Positions 16,301 to 24,830 of a DNA stretch of 35,438 nucleotides are shown one piece after another. The notes beneath the pieces were generated by a model. That model was not told where the DNA came from. It made no database searches and saw nothing but the letters and a program-made list of their open reading frames with translations. The stretch covers positions 1-35,438 of the forward strand of contig JACQDD010000055.1 in assembly GCA_016201265.1 (NCBI GenBank). Direction: 5' to 3'. Source of the stretch: Terriglobales bacterium. Lineage in GTDB: Bacteria; Acidobacteriota; Terriglobia; Terriglobales; Acidobacteriaceae. Position 1 is the stretch's first letter. Each line of letters begins with the position of its first letter. A program made the position numbers and the translations under genes.

Positions 16301-16323
16301 TAGAGACGCGGCTTGCCGCGTCT
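16301..16323. repeat. Palindromic element, AGACGCGGC arms
   Basis: Perfect arms AGACGCGGC/GCCGCGTCT with a TT loop, preceded by TAG. The reverse complement of the 1432-1453 element matches it at all but one position. It lies between the Cys/His-rich gene and the TonB receptor gene, so an RNA hairpin here could separate their expression. Confidence 0.8.
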
Positions 16324-16335
16324 AAGAGTGGAGAG

Positions 16336-16710
16336 TCAGCTGCGGGGCGGAGCGCGGGCGGAATCGCTGTCGAAGGGAGCGATCGGCGTCAGTTGCGCAT
16401 CCGTTGCGGAAGGCGCCGTTTCGCTCAGCCGACTACGATACGAAAAAAATCTGGATTGCGGTTGCGCCCACCTCGGGGCTGCGAGACCGCGGCAGCAATC
16501 GTGGTTCTGGCAGCAATTGTCCACCGCACGGAACGACGCCTCGGACGACTGCGGCTGGGGCGCGATTGTCATCCCGTGGTGGCATTGCATCGCCGGCTTT
16601 GCGGGTTGGCGCAAACAGTGCGGGGGCTGCGAGGCGCGGGCTAACGCCAGCGGCCCGAAGGCCGGGACGAGCACGACCAATACCAGCAGCCTGGCAATCC
16701 AGCGACGCAT
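16336..16710 (-). CDS. Small secreted Cys/His-rich protein, possible metal binder
   Basis: A 124-residue protein I cannot assign to a named family. The start at 16710 gives a classical signal peptide (MRR, then a hydrophobic run, then LALARA). The mature part has clustered Cys and His: an HC pair near residue 31, MQCHHGM near 41-47, and NCCQNHDCCRG near 65-75. That pattern suits metal binding or disulfide cross-links. The C-terminal 50 residues are polar and low in complexity. It is followed by the TonB receptor gene after about 120 nt that include a palindrome. A GTG at 16755 is an alternative start but would put charged residues before the signal. Confidence 0.65.
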   Translation of the reverse strand: MRRWIARLLVLVVLVPAFGPLALARASQPPHCLRQPAKPAMQCHHGMTIAPQPQSSEASFRAVDNCCQNHDCCRGLAAPRWAQPQSRFFSYRSRLSETAPSATDAQLTPIAPFDSDSARAPPRS

Positions 16711-16782
16711 TGCTCTGAGCGGCACCTTTCGGCGGAAGCTCTCGTTCTGCCCCACATTCAGATTGCGGAAAGGATACTACAG

Positions 16783-16846
16783 GCTACGAGCTGCGAGCTA
16801 CGGGCTGCGAGCAACCTCTGGCAACTGGGTACTGACAACTGGGTTC
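16783..16846 (+). repeat. Degenerate heptad repeats, two adjoining sets
   Basis: First set: GCTACGA, GCTGCGA, GCTACGG, GCTGCGA, GCAACCT. Second set from 16819: TGGCAAC, TGGGTAC, TGACAAC, TGGGTTC. Both keep a period of 7. They end 15 nt before the tilS start and occupy its leader. Confidence 0.7.
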
Positions 16847-16861
16847 CTGTACCATTTCCTC

Positions 16862-18271
16862 GTGCATGGGCTAGAAGAGCGGCTGCTCAGGACAATTCGC
16901 AAACAGGAGATGGTCAAAGCGGGAGACCGCGTGGCCGTGGCGGTGTCGGGCGGCGTGGATTCGGTGGCGCTGCTGCTCCTGCTGCTCGAACTGCGTTCTG
17001 AACTGGGGATTGTGCTGTCCGTCGCCCACGTGAACCACAAGCTGCGCGGAGAAGAATCTGACGAGGACGAGCGGTTCGTCGCCGAACTCGCCCGGAGCCA
17101 GGATCTTGCACTCCACTCTTGTGCTGCCCCGCTGGATCAGAAGCCGGTTTCCGGAATTGAAGCGGCGGCTCGCAAGCTGCGCTACGCTTTCTTTCGCCAA
17201 CTCGCGCGCGAAGGCCGTGTCTCGAAAATCGCGACGGCGCATACGCTGGATGACCAGGCTGAAACCGTGTTGCTCCGGATCTTGCGGGGCACCGGACTGC
17301 GGGGACTTGCGGGCATTCATCCCCGGCTTGTGCTCGAGGAGGAAGGGCGCGCTTTTGGTGAGGTCATTCGTCCGCTGCTGGGGATCCGGCGTGCGGAACT
17401 CGAAGAGTTCCTGCGGGAGCGAGGTCAGCCGTGGCGGGAAGATTCTTCGAACCGCGACCCGGTCTATCTGCGCAACCGGGTGCGCCACCGGGTGCTGCCG
17501 CTGCTGAAGGAGAACTTTGGGCCGGCGGCGGTGGAGAACCTGGCCGACATCGCGGAAATCGCGCGCGCCGAAGAGGAACATTGGAACTCTTCTCATCCTG
17601 AGGTTTGTGCGCCAGGTCACGGAGCTTCCCGCGAGGCGGAGAAGGGATCGCTCACGGTGGCTGCGCTGTTGGCGCTGCCCCTGGCGGCGCGGAGGCGCAT
17701 GGTCCGCGGATGGCTGGAAAGCGGTGGCCGGGACTGGAGCGTCTCGTTTCGTTTGATCGAAGAGGTACTCGAACTGTCGCGCGGCCCGGCGGGTAGAAGG
17801 CTTGACCTACCGGGTGGGAGTGCCGTTCGCCGCACCCAGCGGGAACTTCGCCTCGAACCGCCGAGCGCTGAACGCGAAGCGGAAGAGTACGAATATCGCC
17901 TGCCCGTCCCCGGGCAGATTGAGGTGCCAGAACTTGGACTTCGGATCGAGGCTGCCTTGGCCGATGGAAAGAGCGTCCCGCCAAGCGAGCGCAACCGGTT
18001 GCTTGATCCCGCGCGCCTGCCGAGGGAACTCACGGTGCGCAACTGGCGGGCGGGAGACCGCTTCTGGCCGGCGCATACGAAGGCCGCCAAGAAAGTGAAG
18101 GAACTGCTCTCCGACCGGCACATCGCGGGGCCAGAAAAGAGGCTTTGGCCGGTGGCGGTGGCGGAGGGTATCGGCCTGGTGTGGATGCGGGGTTTCGTTG
18201 TGCCAGCCGATTTGCAGCCCGCTCCCGGCGCCAGCCGGGTGCTTTGGATCCAGGAAGCCAAGACGAAGTAG
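16862..18271 (+). CDS. tilS: tRNA(Ile)-lysidine synthase
   Basis: An ATP-dependent enzyme that converts C34 of the AUA-reading tRNA(Ile) to lysidine. From the GTG at 16862 it has 469 residues. The PP-loop SGGVDS is at 29-34, followed by AHVNHKLRGEESDEDERFV, then the substrate helix IEAAARKLRYAFF and AHTLDDQAETVLLR. A C-terminal TilS domain ends near RVLW. The GTG start gives the usual N-terminal helix before GDRVAVAVSGG; an ATG at 16910 would remove it, and the long upstream open frame is a shadow. tilS heads the conserved tilS-hpt-ftsH order. Confidence 0.95.
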   Translation: MHGLEERLLRTIRKQEMVKAGDRVAVAVSGGVDSVALLLLLLELRSELGIVLSVAHVNHKLRGEESDEDERFVAELARSQDLALHSCAAPLDQKPVSGIEAAARKLRYAFFRQLAREGRVSKIATAHTLDDQAETVLLRILRGTGLRGLAGIHPRLVLEEEGRAFGEVIRPLLGIRRAELEEFLRERGQPWREDSSNRDPVYLRNRVRHRVLPLLKENFGPAAVENLADIAEIARAEEEHWNSSHPEVCAPGHGASREAEKGSLTVAALLALPLAARRRMVRGWLESGGRDWSVSFRLIEEVLELSRGPAGRRLDLPGGSAVRRTQRELRLEPPSAEREAEEYEYRLPVPGQIEVPELGLRIEAALADGKSVPPSERNRLLDPARLPRELTVRNWRAGDRFWPAHTKAAKKVKELLSDRHIAGPEKRLWPVAVAEGIGLVWMRGFVVPADLQPAPGASRVLWIQEAKTK

Positions 18272-18300
18272 TCCTAGGGCTCACGACTCCGGGCCAACCA

Positions 18301-18335
18301 GCTAAGTGCTAACTGCTAAGTGCCAAGTGCTGTTA
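18301..18335 (+). repeat. Degenerate heptad repeat, five units
   Basis: Units GCTAAGT, GCTAACT, GCTAAGT, GCCAAGT, GCTGTTA in the tilS-hpt spacer. It shares units with 11526-11560, but here they are read in the direction of transcription; at alr they lie on the opposite strand. Confidence 0.7.
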
Positions 18336-18367
18336 CTATTCCTCGTTCCGGAGGCGCCAACTCCAAC

Positions 18368-18901
18368 ATGACCGCTTCGCCGAATGCTGCGCTGCGCCAG
18401 GTCATCTCGGCCGACCAGATCCAGAAGAGGGTTCGGGAACTCGGACGCCAGATCTCCGACGACTACCGCGGTGAAACGGTGATCGCCCTGGGCATCCTGG
18501 AAAACGGTTTCATGTTTATCAGCGACCTGGTGCGCGCGATGGACGTGCCCGTGGTCTGCACGTTCATCAAGCCCCGCTACAAACAGACCAAGCAGGGGGA
18601 AGCCGCGCTGCTCGAGATTTTCTTTAGCCACGAGCTGGACATTGTCGGCAAGCACGTGCTGCTGGTGGAAGGGCTGGTCCACTCCGGTGTGACCACGGAA
18701 TTCTTGATGAGTGACCTGCGCGCCCGGGGTGCGGCCTCGGTGAAACTGGTCACTTTGCTCGACCGCCAGTCGGCCCGACGCGTGGCGCTGCAACCCGACT
18801 ATTTCGGCTTCCTGGTGGACGACGCCTTCCTGTGTGGCTACGGCTTGGGCCGGCCGGAGCAGACCGGTCGGAACCTGCCGTACTTGGCGGCGACGACTTA
18901 A
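18368..18901 (+). CDS. hpt: Hypoxanthine phosphoribosyltransferase-like protein with altered active-site loops
   Basis: A 177-residue protein with the overall HPRT fold and gene position (between tilS and ftsH), normally the enzyme that salvages hypoxanthine/guanine with PRPP. Family landmarks remain: ENGFMFISDLVR (45-56), VLLVE (97-101), SVKLVTLLDRQSARR, and FLVDDAFLCGYGL (148-160). The catalytic loops differ from the E. coli and B. subtilis enzymes. The L-K/R-G loop is LEN (44-46). The SSYG loop appears as KPRY (68-71). The PRPP motif EDIIDSG is EGLVHSG (101-107), which loses both key Asp residues. GYGLDYAxRYRNLP is GYGLGRPEQTGRNLP. It may be a non-enzymatic or re-specialised PRTase. The ATG at 18368 follows a GGAGG about 14 nt upstream. 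Confidence 0.85.
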   Translation: MTASPNAALRQVISADQIQKRVRELGRQISDDYRGETVIALGILENGFMFISDLVRAMDVPVVCTFIKPRYKQTKQGEAALLEIFFSHELDIVGKHVLLVEGLVHSGVTTEFLMSDLRARGAASVKLVTLLDRQSARRVALQPDYFGFLVDDAFLCGYGLGRPEQTGRNLPYLAATT

Positions 18902-18913
18902 GGCGGTATCTCT

Positions 18914-19369
18914 ATGCCGACGGCTAAGACGGCGGTCTTTTGGGTTGTCATTGTCGTCAGTGCATTCCTGCTCTGGCAGGTGGTGAGAAGCGGCGGCTCA
19001 GCGCCAGCGGACCCTGAGATCAGCTATTCCGCGTTCTTGGCAAGAATTGCGAACGGCCAAGTTAGCAAGGTGACGATCGCGGGTAGCGTGGTTCGTGGGC
19101 ATGACCCCAAGGGTGCCAGTTTCCGCGTGATTGCTCCCCTGAACCAATCTGCCATGCTGGACGCATTGCAGCAGCACGGAGTGGATATCTGGTTCCGCGA
19201 ATCGCCTGAACAGGGTTGGCCAACCTGGGTGCTGAACCTGGCTCCCCTGGTTCTGTTGGCCGCTTTGTGGTTTTTCATGATTCGGCAGATGCAAAAAAGC
19301 AACCGGCTTCGTGCCACTGGCCAGACTTCGACACCCTCATCGGACTCCCGACCCCGCTTCGGCCCGTGA
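18914..19369 (+). CDS. Stand-alone FtsH N-terminal (membrane/periplasmic) domain protein
   Basis: A 151-residue paralogue of the first 130 residues of FtsH encoded next door, without the AAA or protease domains. Helix 1 ([20 protein letters not shown], 5-24) and helix 2 ([20 protein letters not shown], 105-124) are almost identical to those of FtsH. The periplasmic domain between them (25-104) is much more diverged. After RQMQ the sequence leaves the FtsH line for a short Ser/Arg-rich tail and a clean stop. The ATG follows hpt by 12 nt with an AAGGCGG site, so it is probably translated. Near-identical helices suggest it could join FtsH hexamers or recently shared their sequence. It could also be a decaying partial duplication. 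Confidence 0.85.
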   Translation: MPTAKTAVFWVVIVVSAFLLWQVVRSGGSAPADPEISYSAFLARIANGQVSKVTIAGSVVRGHDPKGASFRVIAPLNQSAMLDALQQHGVDIWFRESPEQGWPTWVLNLAPLVLLAALWFFMIRQMQKSNRLRATGQTSTPSSDSRPRFGP

Positions 19370-19537
19370 CTTCTGTCACCCCCTCCGGTTCCCCCGTTTT
19401 CGCCCGAAAGGGTCTAGAATGAGGATGCGGAGCTTTGCCTAAGTCCGAATTTCGGCCTCCGGCATCTAATCGGGATAGCGGGTAGGGCAGCTTGTTCCCC
19501 GAAGGCGGGCAAAGCGCTCGATTTAGAGGAGTTTTAG

Positions 19538-21445
19538 GTGAATTCAACAGTCAAGACGGTGCTGTTCTGGGCAGTGATTATTGTCTCGGCTTTCCTGCTC
19601 TGGCAGGTGGTCCGCACCGGCAGCAACAGCCAGAAGGACAAGGAAATCAATCTCTCCCAGTTCTGGTCGGACGTGAACCAAGGCAACGTCCGCGAGGTGA
19701 CCATCGCGGGTCAGGAAGTTCGCGGCAAGTATAAGAACGACAATTCCGGCTTCCATCTCAGCATTCCGCTGAACTATTCCGACATCTACAAGCCGTTGCT
19801 TGAAAAGGGCGTCAACATCAACGTCAAGGACATCAGCAACGGCACCTGGCCCAGTTGGATCCTGAACTTGGCCCCTCTCGTCCTGCTCGCGGCGCTGTGG
19901 TTTTTCATGATCCGCCAGATGCAGACCGGCGGAAACAAGGCATTGTCGTTCGGCAAGAGCCGCGCCCGCCTGCTTTCCATGCAGCAGAAAAAAGTCACGT
20001 TTAAGGACGTGGCCGGCGTGGATGAAGCCAAAGAAGAGCTGCGCGAGATCATCGAATTCCTGCGCGAAGCGCAAAAATTCCAGAAGCTGGGCGGACGCAT
20101 TCCCAAGGGCGTGCTGCTGGTTGGAGCGCCGGGAACGGGAAAGACCTTGCTGGCCCGTGCGGTGGCAGGGGAAGCGAATGTTCCCTTCTTCTCGATCTCA
20201 GGTTCGGACTTTGTCGAGATGTTCGTGGGCGTGGGCGCGAGCCGCGTTCGCGACCTGTTCGAGCAAGGCAAGAAGAACGCCCCCTGCATCGTCTTCATCG
20301 ACGAAATTGACGCGGTCGGCCGCCACCGCGGCGCCGGCCTGGGCGGCGGACACGACGAGCGCGAGCAGACTCTAAACCAATTGCTGGTCGAAATGGACGG
20401 CTTCGAATCGAACGAAGGCGTCATCCTGATGGCCGCCACCAACCGGCCGGACGTGCTCGATCCTGCGTTGCTCCGCCCCGGACGCTTCGACCGCCGCGTA
20501 GTTGTAAATCGGCCGGACGTGCGTGGACGCGAAGAAATCCTGCGCGTGCACACCCGCAAGATTCCTCTGGCCGACGATGTGGAGTTGTTTGTGCTCGCGC
20601 GCGGCACACCGGGTTTCTCCGGCGCCGACCTGGCGAACATGGTCAACGAAGCGGCCCTGGCTGCTGCCCGCCAGAACCGCAAAGCGGTGCTGATGTATGA
20701 CTTCGAGGTTGCCAAGGACAAAGTCTTGATGGGCGTGGAGCGCAAGTCGCTGCTGCTCTCCGACGAAGAGAAGAAAAACACCGCCTATCACGAGGCCGGA
20801 CACGCTCTGGTGGCGGCCAAGATGCCATACTCCGACCCGGTACACAAAGTCACGATCATCCCGCGCGGAATGGCGCTTGGTCTCACCATGCAGTTGCCGA
20901 CGGACGATCGCCACAACTATTACAAGAACTATCTCGACACGCAAATCGCCATCCTGATGGGTGGGCGGCTGGCGGAAGAACTTTTTCTGAACTGCATGTC
21001 CACCGGCGCCGGCAACGACATCGAGCGGGCTACGGAACTGGCTCGCAAGATGGTTTGCGAGTGGGGTATGAGCGAACTGGGGCCAGTGACCTTCGGCAAG
21101 AAAGAAGAGCAGATCTTCCTGGGCCGCGAGATCGCGCAGCACCGCGATTACAGTGAAGCCACTGCCATCCAGATTGATGAAGAAGTCCGCAAGATGGTCA
21201 GCGGCGGCTACAACACGGCGAAACAAATCCTTTCCGACAACCGCGACACGCTGGTCAGGATTGCGAAAGCCCTCATCGAACGCGAGGTGCTCGACGCTTC
21301 CGAAGTCAAAATGCTGGTCGAGGGGCAAGATCTTCCTCCGATCAAACCGCTGCCGGCCAAGACCGACGACGGCGTACAGCAAGTGATCAAGCCCGATCCG
21401 GGACGCGCTCCGGTCAAAGGTGGGGAACGGCCGGCAACGGCGTAG
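19538..21445 (+). CDS. ftsH: ATP-dependent zinc metalloprotease FtsH
   Basis: A hexameric inner-membrane AAA protease that degrades membrane and regulatory proteins. Over 635 residues: helix 1 (7-25), periplasmic domain (26-105), helix 2 (106-126), AAA module with Walker A GAPGTGKT (196-203) and Walker B IVFIDEID (251-258), pore motif [17 protein letters not shown], second region of homology [20 protein letters not shown], and zinc-protease motif HEAGH (418-422). All key residues are present. The GTG start has an AGAGGAG site 6 nt upstream. A TAGAAT at 19415-19420 could be its own -10 box. A terminator follows at 21481. Confidence 0.98.
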   Translation: MNSTVKTVLFWAVIIVSAFLLWQVVRTGSNSQKDKEINLSQFWSDVNQGNVREVTIAGQEVRGKYKNDNSGFHLSIPLNYSDIYKPLLEKGVNINVKDISNGTWPSWILNLAPLVLLAALWFFMIRQMQTGGNKALSFGKSRARLLSMQQKKVTFKDVAGVDEAKEELREIIEFLREAQKFQKLGGRIPKGVLLVGAPGTGKTLLARAVAGEANVPFFSISGSDFVEMFVGVGASRVRDLFEQGKKNAPCIVFIDEIDAVGRHRGAGLGGGHDEREQTLNQLLVEMDGFESNEGVILMAATNRPDVLDPALLRPGRFDRRVVVNRPDVRGREEILRVHTRKIPLADDVELFVLARGTPGFSGADLANMVNEAALAAARQNRKAVLMYDFEVAKDKVLMGVERKSLLLSDEEKKNTAYHEAGHALVAAKMPYSDPVHKVTIIPRGMALGLTMQLPTDDRHNYYKNYLDTQIAILMGGRLAEELFLNCMSTGAGNDIERATELARKMVCEWGMSELGPVTFGKKEEQIFLGREIAQHRDYSEATAIQIDEEVRKMVSGGYNTAKQILSDNRDTLVRIAKALIEREVLDASEVKMLVEGQDLPPIKPLPAKTDDGVQQVIKPDPGRAPVKGGERPATA

Positions 21446-21450
21446 GAGCA

Positions 21451-21478
21451 GTGGTTAGTGATTAGTGGTTGGTGATTC
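21451..21478 (+). repeat. Degenerate heptad repeat, four units
   Basis: Units GTGGTTA, GTGATTA, GTGGTTG, GTGATTC lie between the ftsH stop and its terminator. Confidence 0.7.
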
Positions 21479-21480
21479 GA

Positions 21481-21508
21481 GGGCGGCCTGCGGGTCGCCC
21501 TTTCTTTT
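21481..21508 (+). terminator. Rho-independent terminator after ftsH
   Basis: GGGCGGCC, TGCG loop and GGGTCGCCC form an 8-bp stem with one G-T pair, followed by TTTCTTTT. Confidence 0.85.
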
Positions 21509-21609
21509 GTTGCATGGCGGCTGGCCTCGGCACGGCAGCGTGCGCCGGTCCTATCGATTCGCCCGGCACTTTCTTGTTTACGTGCTTTCGCGCCATACTA
21601 GAGCGTCCT

Positions 21610-22380
21610 ATGAACCTGTCTCTGAACTCGAAGGTTGCTCTCATTACCGGAGGCTCCCGCGGAATCGGCGCGGCTGCGGTGCGGATGTTTGCCGGGGCCG
21701 GCGCCAAAGTTGTTTTCAACTATCAGTCGGCGCAGGCCCAGGCGGAAGACCTCGTCCGGGAATGCGGTGCGGCAAACTGCCGCGCGGTGCAATGCGATCT
21801 TTCCACCACCGCAGCGGCGCAGAAACTGGTCTCAGCGGCCATCGCTGCCTTTGGCCGGCTTGACATTCTTGTGGCTAACCACGGCATCTGGCCGCCGGAA
21901 GACGCGCCCATCGACCGCATGTCCGAGGAGCAGTGGCACCGCACGATCGCCGTCAATCTCGACAGCGTGTTTTCTCTGGTGAAGCATTCGGTCGCGCAGA
22001 TGAAGGATCAGGGCGGCGACCCTGCCGGTCACATCGTGCTGGTCAGTTCGACCGCCGGACAGCGCGGCGAGGCGTTCCATTGCGACTACGCAGCCACCAA
22101 AGGTGCCCTCATCAGCATGGTGAAGGGCCTATCGACGGAACTGGCGCGCGACCACATTTACATCAACAGCGTGGCTCCGGGATGGGTGGATACCGACATG
22201 GCCGCTCCGGCGCTGAACGATCCTCTGACACGCGCAAAGGTGTTCAGCGCCATCCCTCTGGGCCGGGTCGGGAAGCCGGAAGAGATCGCGGCGCCCATCC
22301 TGTTTCTTTGCACGCCGTATGCCGGATTCATTACGGGGGAGATTTTTAACGTGAATGGAGGAGCCGTTTTAGTAGGCTGA
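21610..22380 (+). CDS. Short-chain dehydrogenase/reductase (FabG-like)
   Basis: A 256-residue classical SDR oxidoreductase. The nucleotide-binding glycine motif TGGSRGIG is at 13-20, NHG at 90-92, and the catalytic set is N116, S146/S147, Y160 and K164 (YAATK). The C-terminal INSVAPGWVDTDM and GEIFNVNGG segments are typical. An Arg and an Asn after the second strand hint at NADPH, but this is not decisive. The ATG at 21610 starts the first beta strand; the longer frame upstream covers the ftsH terminator and is rejected. The substrate is unknown: 3-oxoacyl-ACP reductase is one option, but no other fab gene is nearby. Confidence 0.9.
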   Translation: MNLSLNSKVALITGGSRGIGAAAVRMFAGAGAKVVFNYQSAQAQAEDLVRECGAANCRAVQCDLSTTAAAQKLVSAAIAAFGRLDILVANHGIWPPEDAPIDRMSEEQWHRTIAVNLDSVFSLVKHSVAQMKDQGGDPAGHIVLVSSTAGQRGEAFHCDYAATKGALISMVKGLSTELARDHIYINSVAPGWVDTDMAAPALNDPLTRAKVFSAIPLGRVGKPEEIAAPILFLCTPYAGFITGEIFNVNGGAVLVG

Positions 22381-22433
22381 TCGGGGTGTTATTCCCCAAT
22401 CCCCTGCATCTAACGGCTTGTAGGTAGAATATC

Positions 22434-23321
22434 TTGGTTTGCCGTGAACCAATAATCCGCGCTATTGCCTTAATTCTGTTGTTTGCCTCGGCAGTCGCTC
22501 AGACTCCCGCGCCGACGGCGAAGCCTGCTGCTCCAGAAGACGAGAATGGGAAGAAGGCGCGAGCGCTGATTGATCGAGCCGTGCAAGCGCTCGGCGGCCA
22601 AGCCTACCTCACAACTCAGACTCGAGGGGAAGAAGGTCGTTGGTACAGCTTGTACCACGGCCAAAGCCGCGGGGCCGGAGTGCAGTATCGGCAGTTCAAC
22701 CGTTTTCCAGACCAGGACCGGCTCGAAATCATCGGGCGAGGCAACATTGTAGTCCCGCTTCCGTTGGTCGGCATCATCGTGGTGAGTCACGAGAAAAAAA
22801 ACAAGAACGATATCGTGATCATCCACAATGGCGACAAGGGATACGAGACGACCTACAAGGGCACGGCGGCGCAGGATAAAGAGGATCTCACGGCCTATCT
22901 GCGACGACGCCAGCACTCGCTGGAACAAGTGCTTCGCAAATGGATTAGCGATCCGACGATGGAGTATTTCAACGACGGTCTGGCGATTGTGGATGGCAAG
23001 CCGACCGATCAGGTCACACTGCTCAACAACCAGAACGACTCGGTCAGCGTTTACCTCGACCAGAACACGCATCTGCCACTCAAGACCAGCTTTACGTGGC
23101 GTGATCCCGAGGACAAACAGAAGAACGTTGAGGAAGAGGTCTACGACAATTACCGGCTGGTGCAGGGGATCATGACGCCACACTCGATTACTCGCACCTT
23201 CAACGGGGAAATGTCGCACCAGCGGTTCATCAACGTGGCTAAGTACAACCTGCCGCTGCCGGAGACCATGTTCGAAGCCAGCGTCGACTACGACCCTAGG
23301 CAGCCGCTGAAAAAGCGGTAA
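22434..23321 (+). CDS. Secreted protein of unknown function, possibly LolA-like fold
   Basis: A 295-residue protein with a signal peptide (about 8-23, AIALILLFASAVAQ) and a short Pro/Ala linker. The body starts with ARALIDRAVQALGG, a helix often found at the start of LolA/outer-membrane-lipoprotein-sorting-like proteins. Beta-rich segments follow, including YLDQNTHLPLKTSF, which also recalls that fold. The assignment is tentative. The only start retaining the signal is TTG at 22434. A TAGAAT box lies just 3 nt before it, so the true start or promoter is uncertain. It is probably periplasmic. Confidence 0.7.
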   Translation: MVCREPIIRAIALILLFASAVAQTPAPTAKPAAPEDENGKKARALIDRAVQALGGQAYLTTQTRGEEGRWYSLYHGQSRGAGVQYRQFNRFPDQDRLEIIGRGNIVVPLPLVGIIVVSHEKKNKNDIVIIHNGDKGYETTYKGTAAQDKEDLTAYLRRRQHSLEQVLRKWISDPTMEYFNDGLAIVDGKPTDQVTLLNNQNDSVSVYLDQNTHLPLKTSFTWRDPEDKQKNVEEEVYDNYRLVQGIMTPHSITRTFNGEMSHQRFINVAKYNLPLPETMFEASVDYDPRQPLKKR

Positions 23322-23422
23322 AGCGCCGCCAATTCCCTGCACCAAAGGGCTAGAACCCGCCGAGCTACCCCGAAAGATCTGCCTTTCTCTGAACAGGTTA
23401 GGGGATTGTTGGCTTGGATTTG

Positions 23423-23442
23423 CCACGGACTGTGGTTTTTTT
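23423..23442 (+). terminator. Weak rho-independent terminator candidate
   Basis: A CCAC/GTGG stem of only 4 bp with a 5-nt loop, followed by seven T. It lies about 100 nt after the secreted-protein gene and before lpxC. Confidence 0.35.
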
Positions 23443-23508
23443 GCCACGTACAGATATCTGGCCTGGGCGGTAAGCTAATGAGTAGTAAAACACTTAGTTC
23501 GTCTCTCC

Positions 23509-24408
23509 TTGACGCACGAGCAGACAATTCGTGCCGCCGCAACTTGCGCAGGGGCGGGTCTCCACAGCGGCGCACCGGTTACGCTGCGTATTCTGCCGGC
23601 CCCGGCGGGAACGGGCATCGTCTTTCGCCGGACCGATCTTGACGGTTTTGAGATTGAAGCCAGCGGACGCAATGTGGCCCGGGTCAGCTACGCCACCAGC
23701 TTGATGAAGAAGGGCGTGCTGATCTCGACCACCGAGCACTTGCTGTCGGCCTTCATCGGTGCCGGGATCGACAACGCCATCGTCGAACTCGACAATCTGG
23801 AACTGCCCATTCTCGACGGCAGCGCCCGGCCCTTCGTGGAAATGATCCAGAAAGCGGGCATCCGGCGGCAACGCAAGATTCGCACCTACCTCCGCATCGT
23901 GCGTGAGATTGAATTGCGCGAGGGCGACAAGTTCATCGCGGTGTATCCGGGGAACACCTATTCGGTGTCCTACTCCATCAATTTCCCGCACCCGCAGATC
24001 GGCCGCCAAACCTTCTGTGTGCAGCTTACGAACGGCAGCTATCTGCGGGAAATCGCGCCAGCGCGCACTTTCGGATTCATGCACGAAGCGGAAGCCATGC
24101 GCCAGCAGGGCCTGATCCGCGGCGCCTCCACCGAGAATGCGATCGTACTGAACCGGGACGAGGTGCTCAATCCCCCGTTGCGCTTTGCGGACGAGTTCGT
24201 GCGCCACAAGGTACTGGATCTGATCGGGGACCTGGCGCTGATTGGGAAGCAGATTCTGGGGTCGGTCGTCGCCGATCGTGCGGGTCACGCCATGCACACG
24301 GCGCTGGTCTCGCGTATCTTGCGGGATCGGTCGTATTGGGAAGAAACCACTCTGGAAGAGACTTCTTCCGAGGTTGCGATCAACTCCGAAGCGAGCCTCA
24401 GCCTGTAG
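23509..24408 (+). CDS. lpxC: UDP-3-O-acyl-N-acetylglucosamine deacetylase
   Basis: A zinc deacetylase that commits UDP-acyl-GlcNAc to lipid A synthesis. The 299 residues cover both LpxC domains. Zinc ligands are H77 (TTEH), H233 and D237 (RHKVLDLIGD). Catalytic E76, D241 and H260 (RAGHAMHT) are present, as is the N-terminal GAGLHSG. TTG at 23509 is the only usable start, because an in-frame stop lies at 23479 and no ATG or GTG intervenes. I see no Shine-Dalgarno before it. It shows that the organism makes lipid A. The usual neighbours fabZ, lpxA and lpxD are absent. Confidence 0.95.
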   Translation: MTHEQTIRAAATCAGAGLHSGAPVTLRILPAPAGTGIVFRRTDLDGFEIEASGRNVARVSYATSLMKKGVLISTTEHLLSAFIGAGIDNAIVELDNLELPILDGSARPFVEMIQKAGIRRQRKIRTYLRIVREIELREGDKFIAVYPGNTYSVSYSINFPHPQIGRQTFCVQLTNGSYLREIAPARTFGFMHEAEAMRQQGLIRGASTENAIVLNRDEVLNPPLRFADEFVRHKVLDLIGDLALIGKQILGSVVADRAGHAMHTALVSRILRDRSYWEETTLEETSSEVAINSEASLSL

Positions 24409-24494
24409 GTGGTTTGCGGTGACTCAGCGGCTAAGGCCCTCCGCTTTCGCCCTTTCCTGCGCGCCTACTCGGGCGAGCCGGTGAACAATGCAGA

Positions 24495-24722
24495 TCAGTC
24501 CGCCGGTTGCGGCAGGCTCCAATCGTAGGGTGTCCCACGTTCGGTGAGCAGGCGCTGCAATTCAGCCTCAGCCTCGGCTCGGACCCGGTCGGCATATGCG
24601 CTTGCGTCCTGGCGGTGTTCAGGCCCGAGAGCGGACAGCCGGACACGTAGATAGGGCTGGTCGTCTTCCAGGCGGCGGAGCAGCCGCTGGGTTCTGGCAA
24701 TTCTTTCGTCGAGGGTGATCAT
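24495..24722 (-). CDS. Small hypothetical protein
   Basis: 75 residues, mostly charged and helical (DERIARTQRLLRRLEDDQ near the N-terminus and RVRAEAEAELQRLL near the centre), with no signal or membrane segment. I do not recognise it. It sits between lpxC and the PilZ protein, with an imperfect purine-rich stretch upstream. Composition and codon use look like protein rather than a shadow, but there is no independent support. Confidence 0.45.
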   Translation of the reverse strand: MITLDERIARTQRLLRRLEDDQPYLRVRLSALGPEHRQDASAYADRVRAEAEAELQRLLTERGTPYDWSLPQPAD

Positions 24723-24830
24723 TGGGAGAGCTCTCTAGGAACTCTTCCCAGACTGCCACATTGCCGGAGGCGGGCAAAGTTTCAAGGTGGATTCTGGGAT
24801 CGTGCGTGGACAGAGTTTTTCCGCAGCCAG

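Noticed and set aside
14247-16325. 692-codon open frame on the plus strand opposite the TonB receptor
   Set aside because: It is the antisense shadow of a high-G+C gene: no recognisable domains, and it runs through the receptor signal sequence and a palindrome.
16313-16861. Long N-terminal extension of TilS
   Set aside because: It overlaps the Cys/His-rich gene on the other strand and heptad repeats, and has no similarity to TilS.
23406-23642. ORF overlapping the lpxC start in another frame (ATG at 23478)
   Set aside because: It gives an Arg/Ser-rich sequence with no similarity to LpxC; the TTG frame at 23509 carries the LpxC N-terminus.
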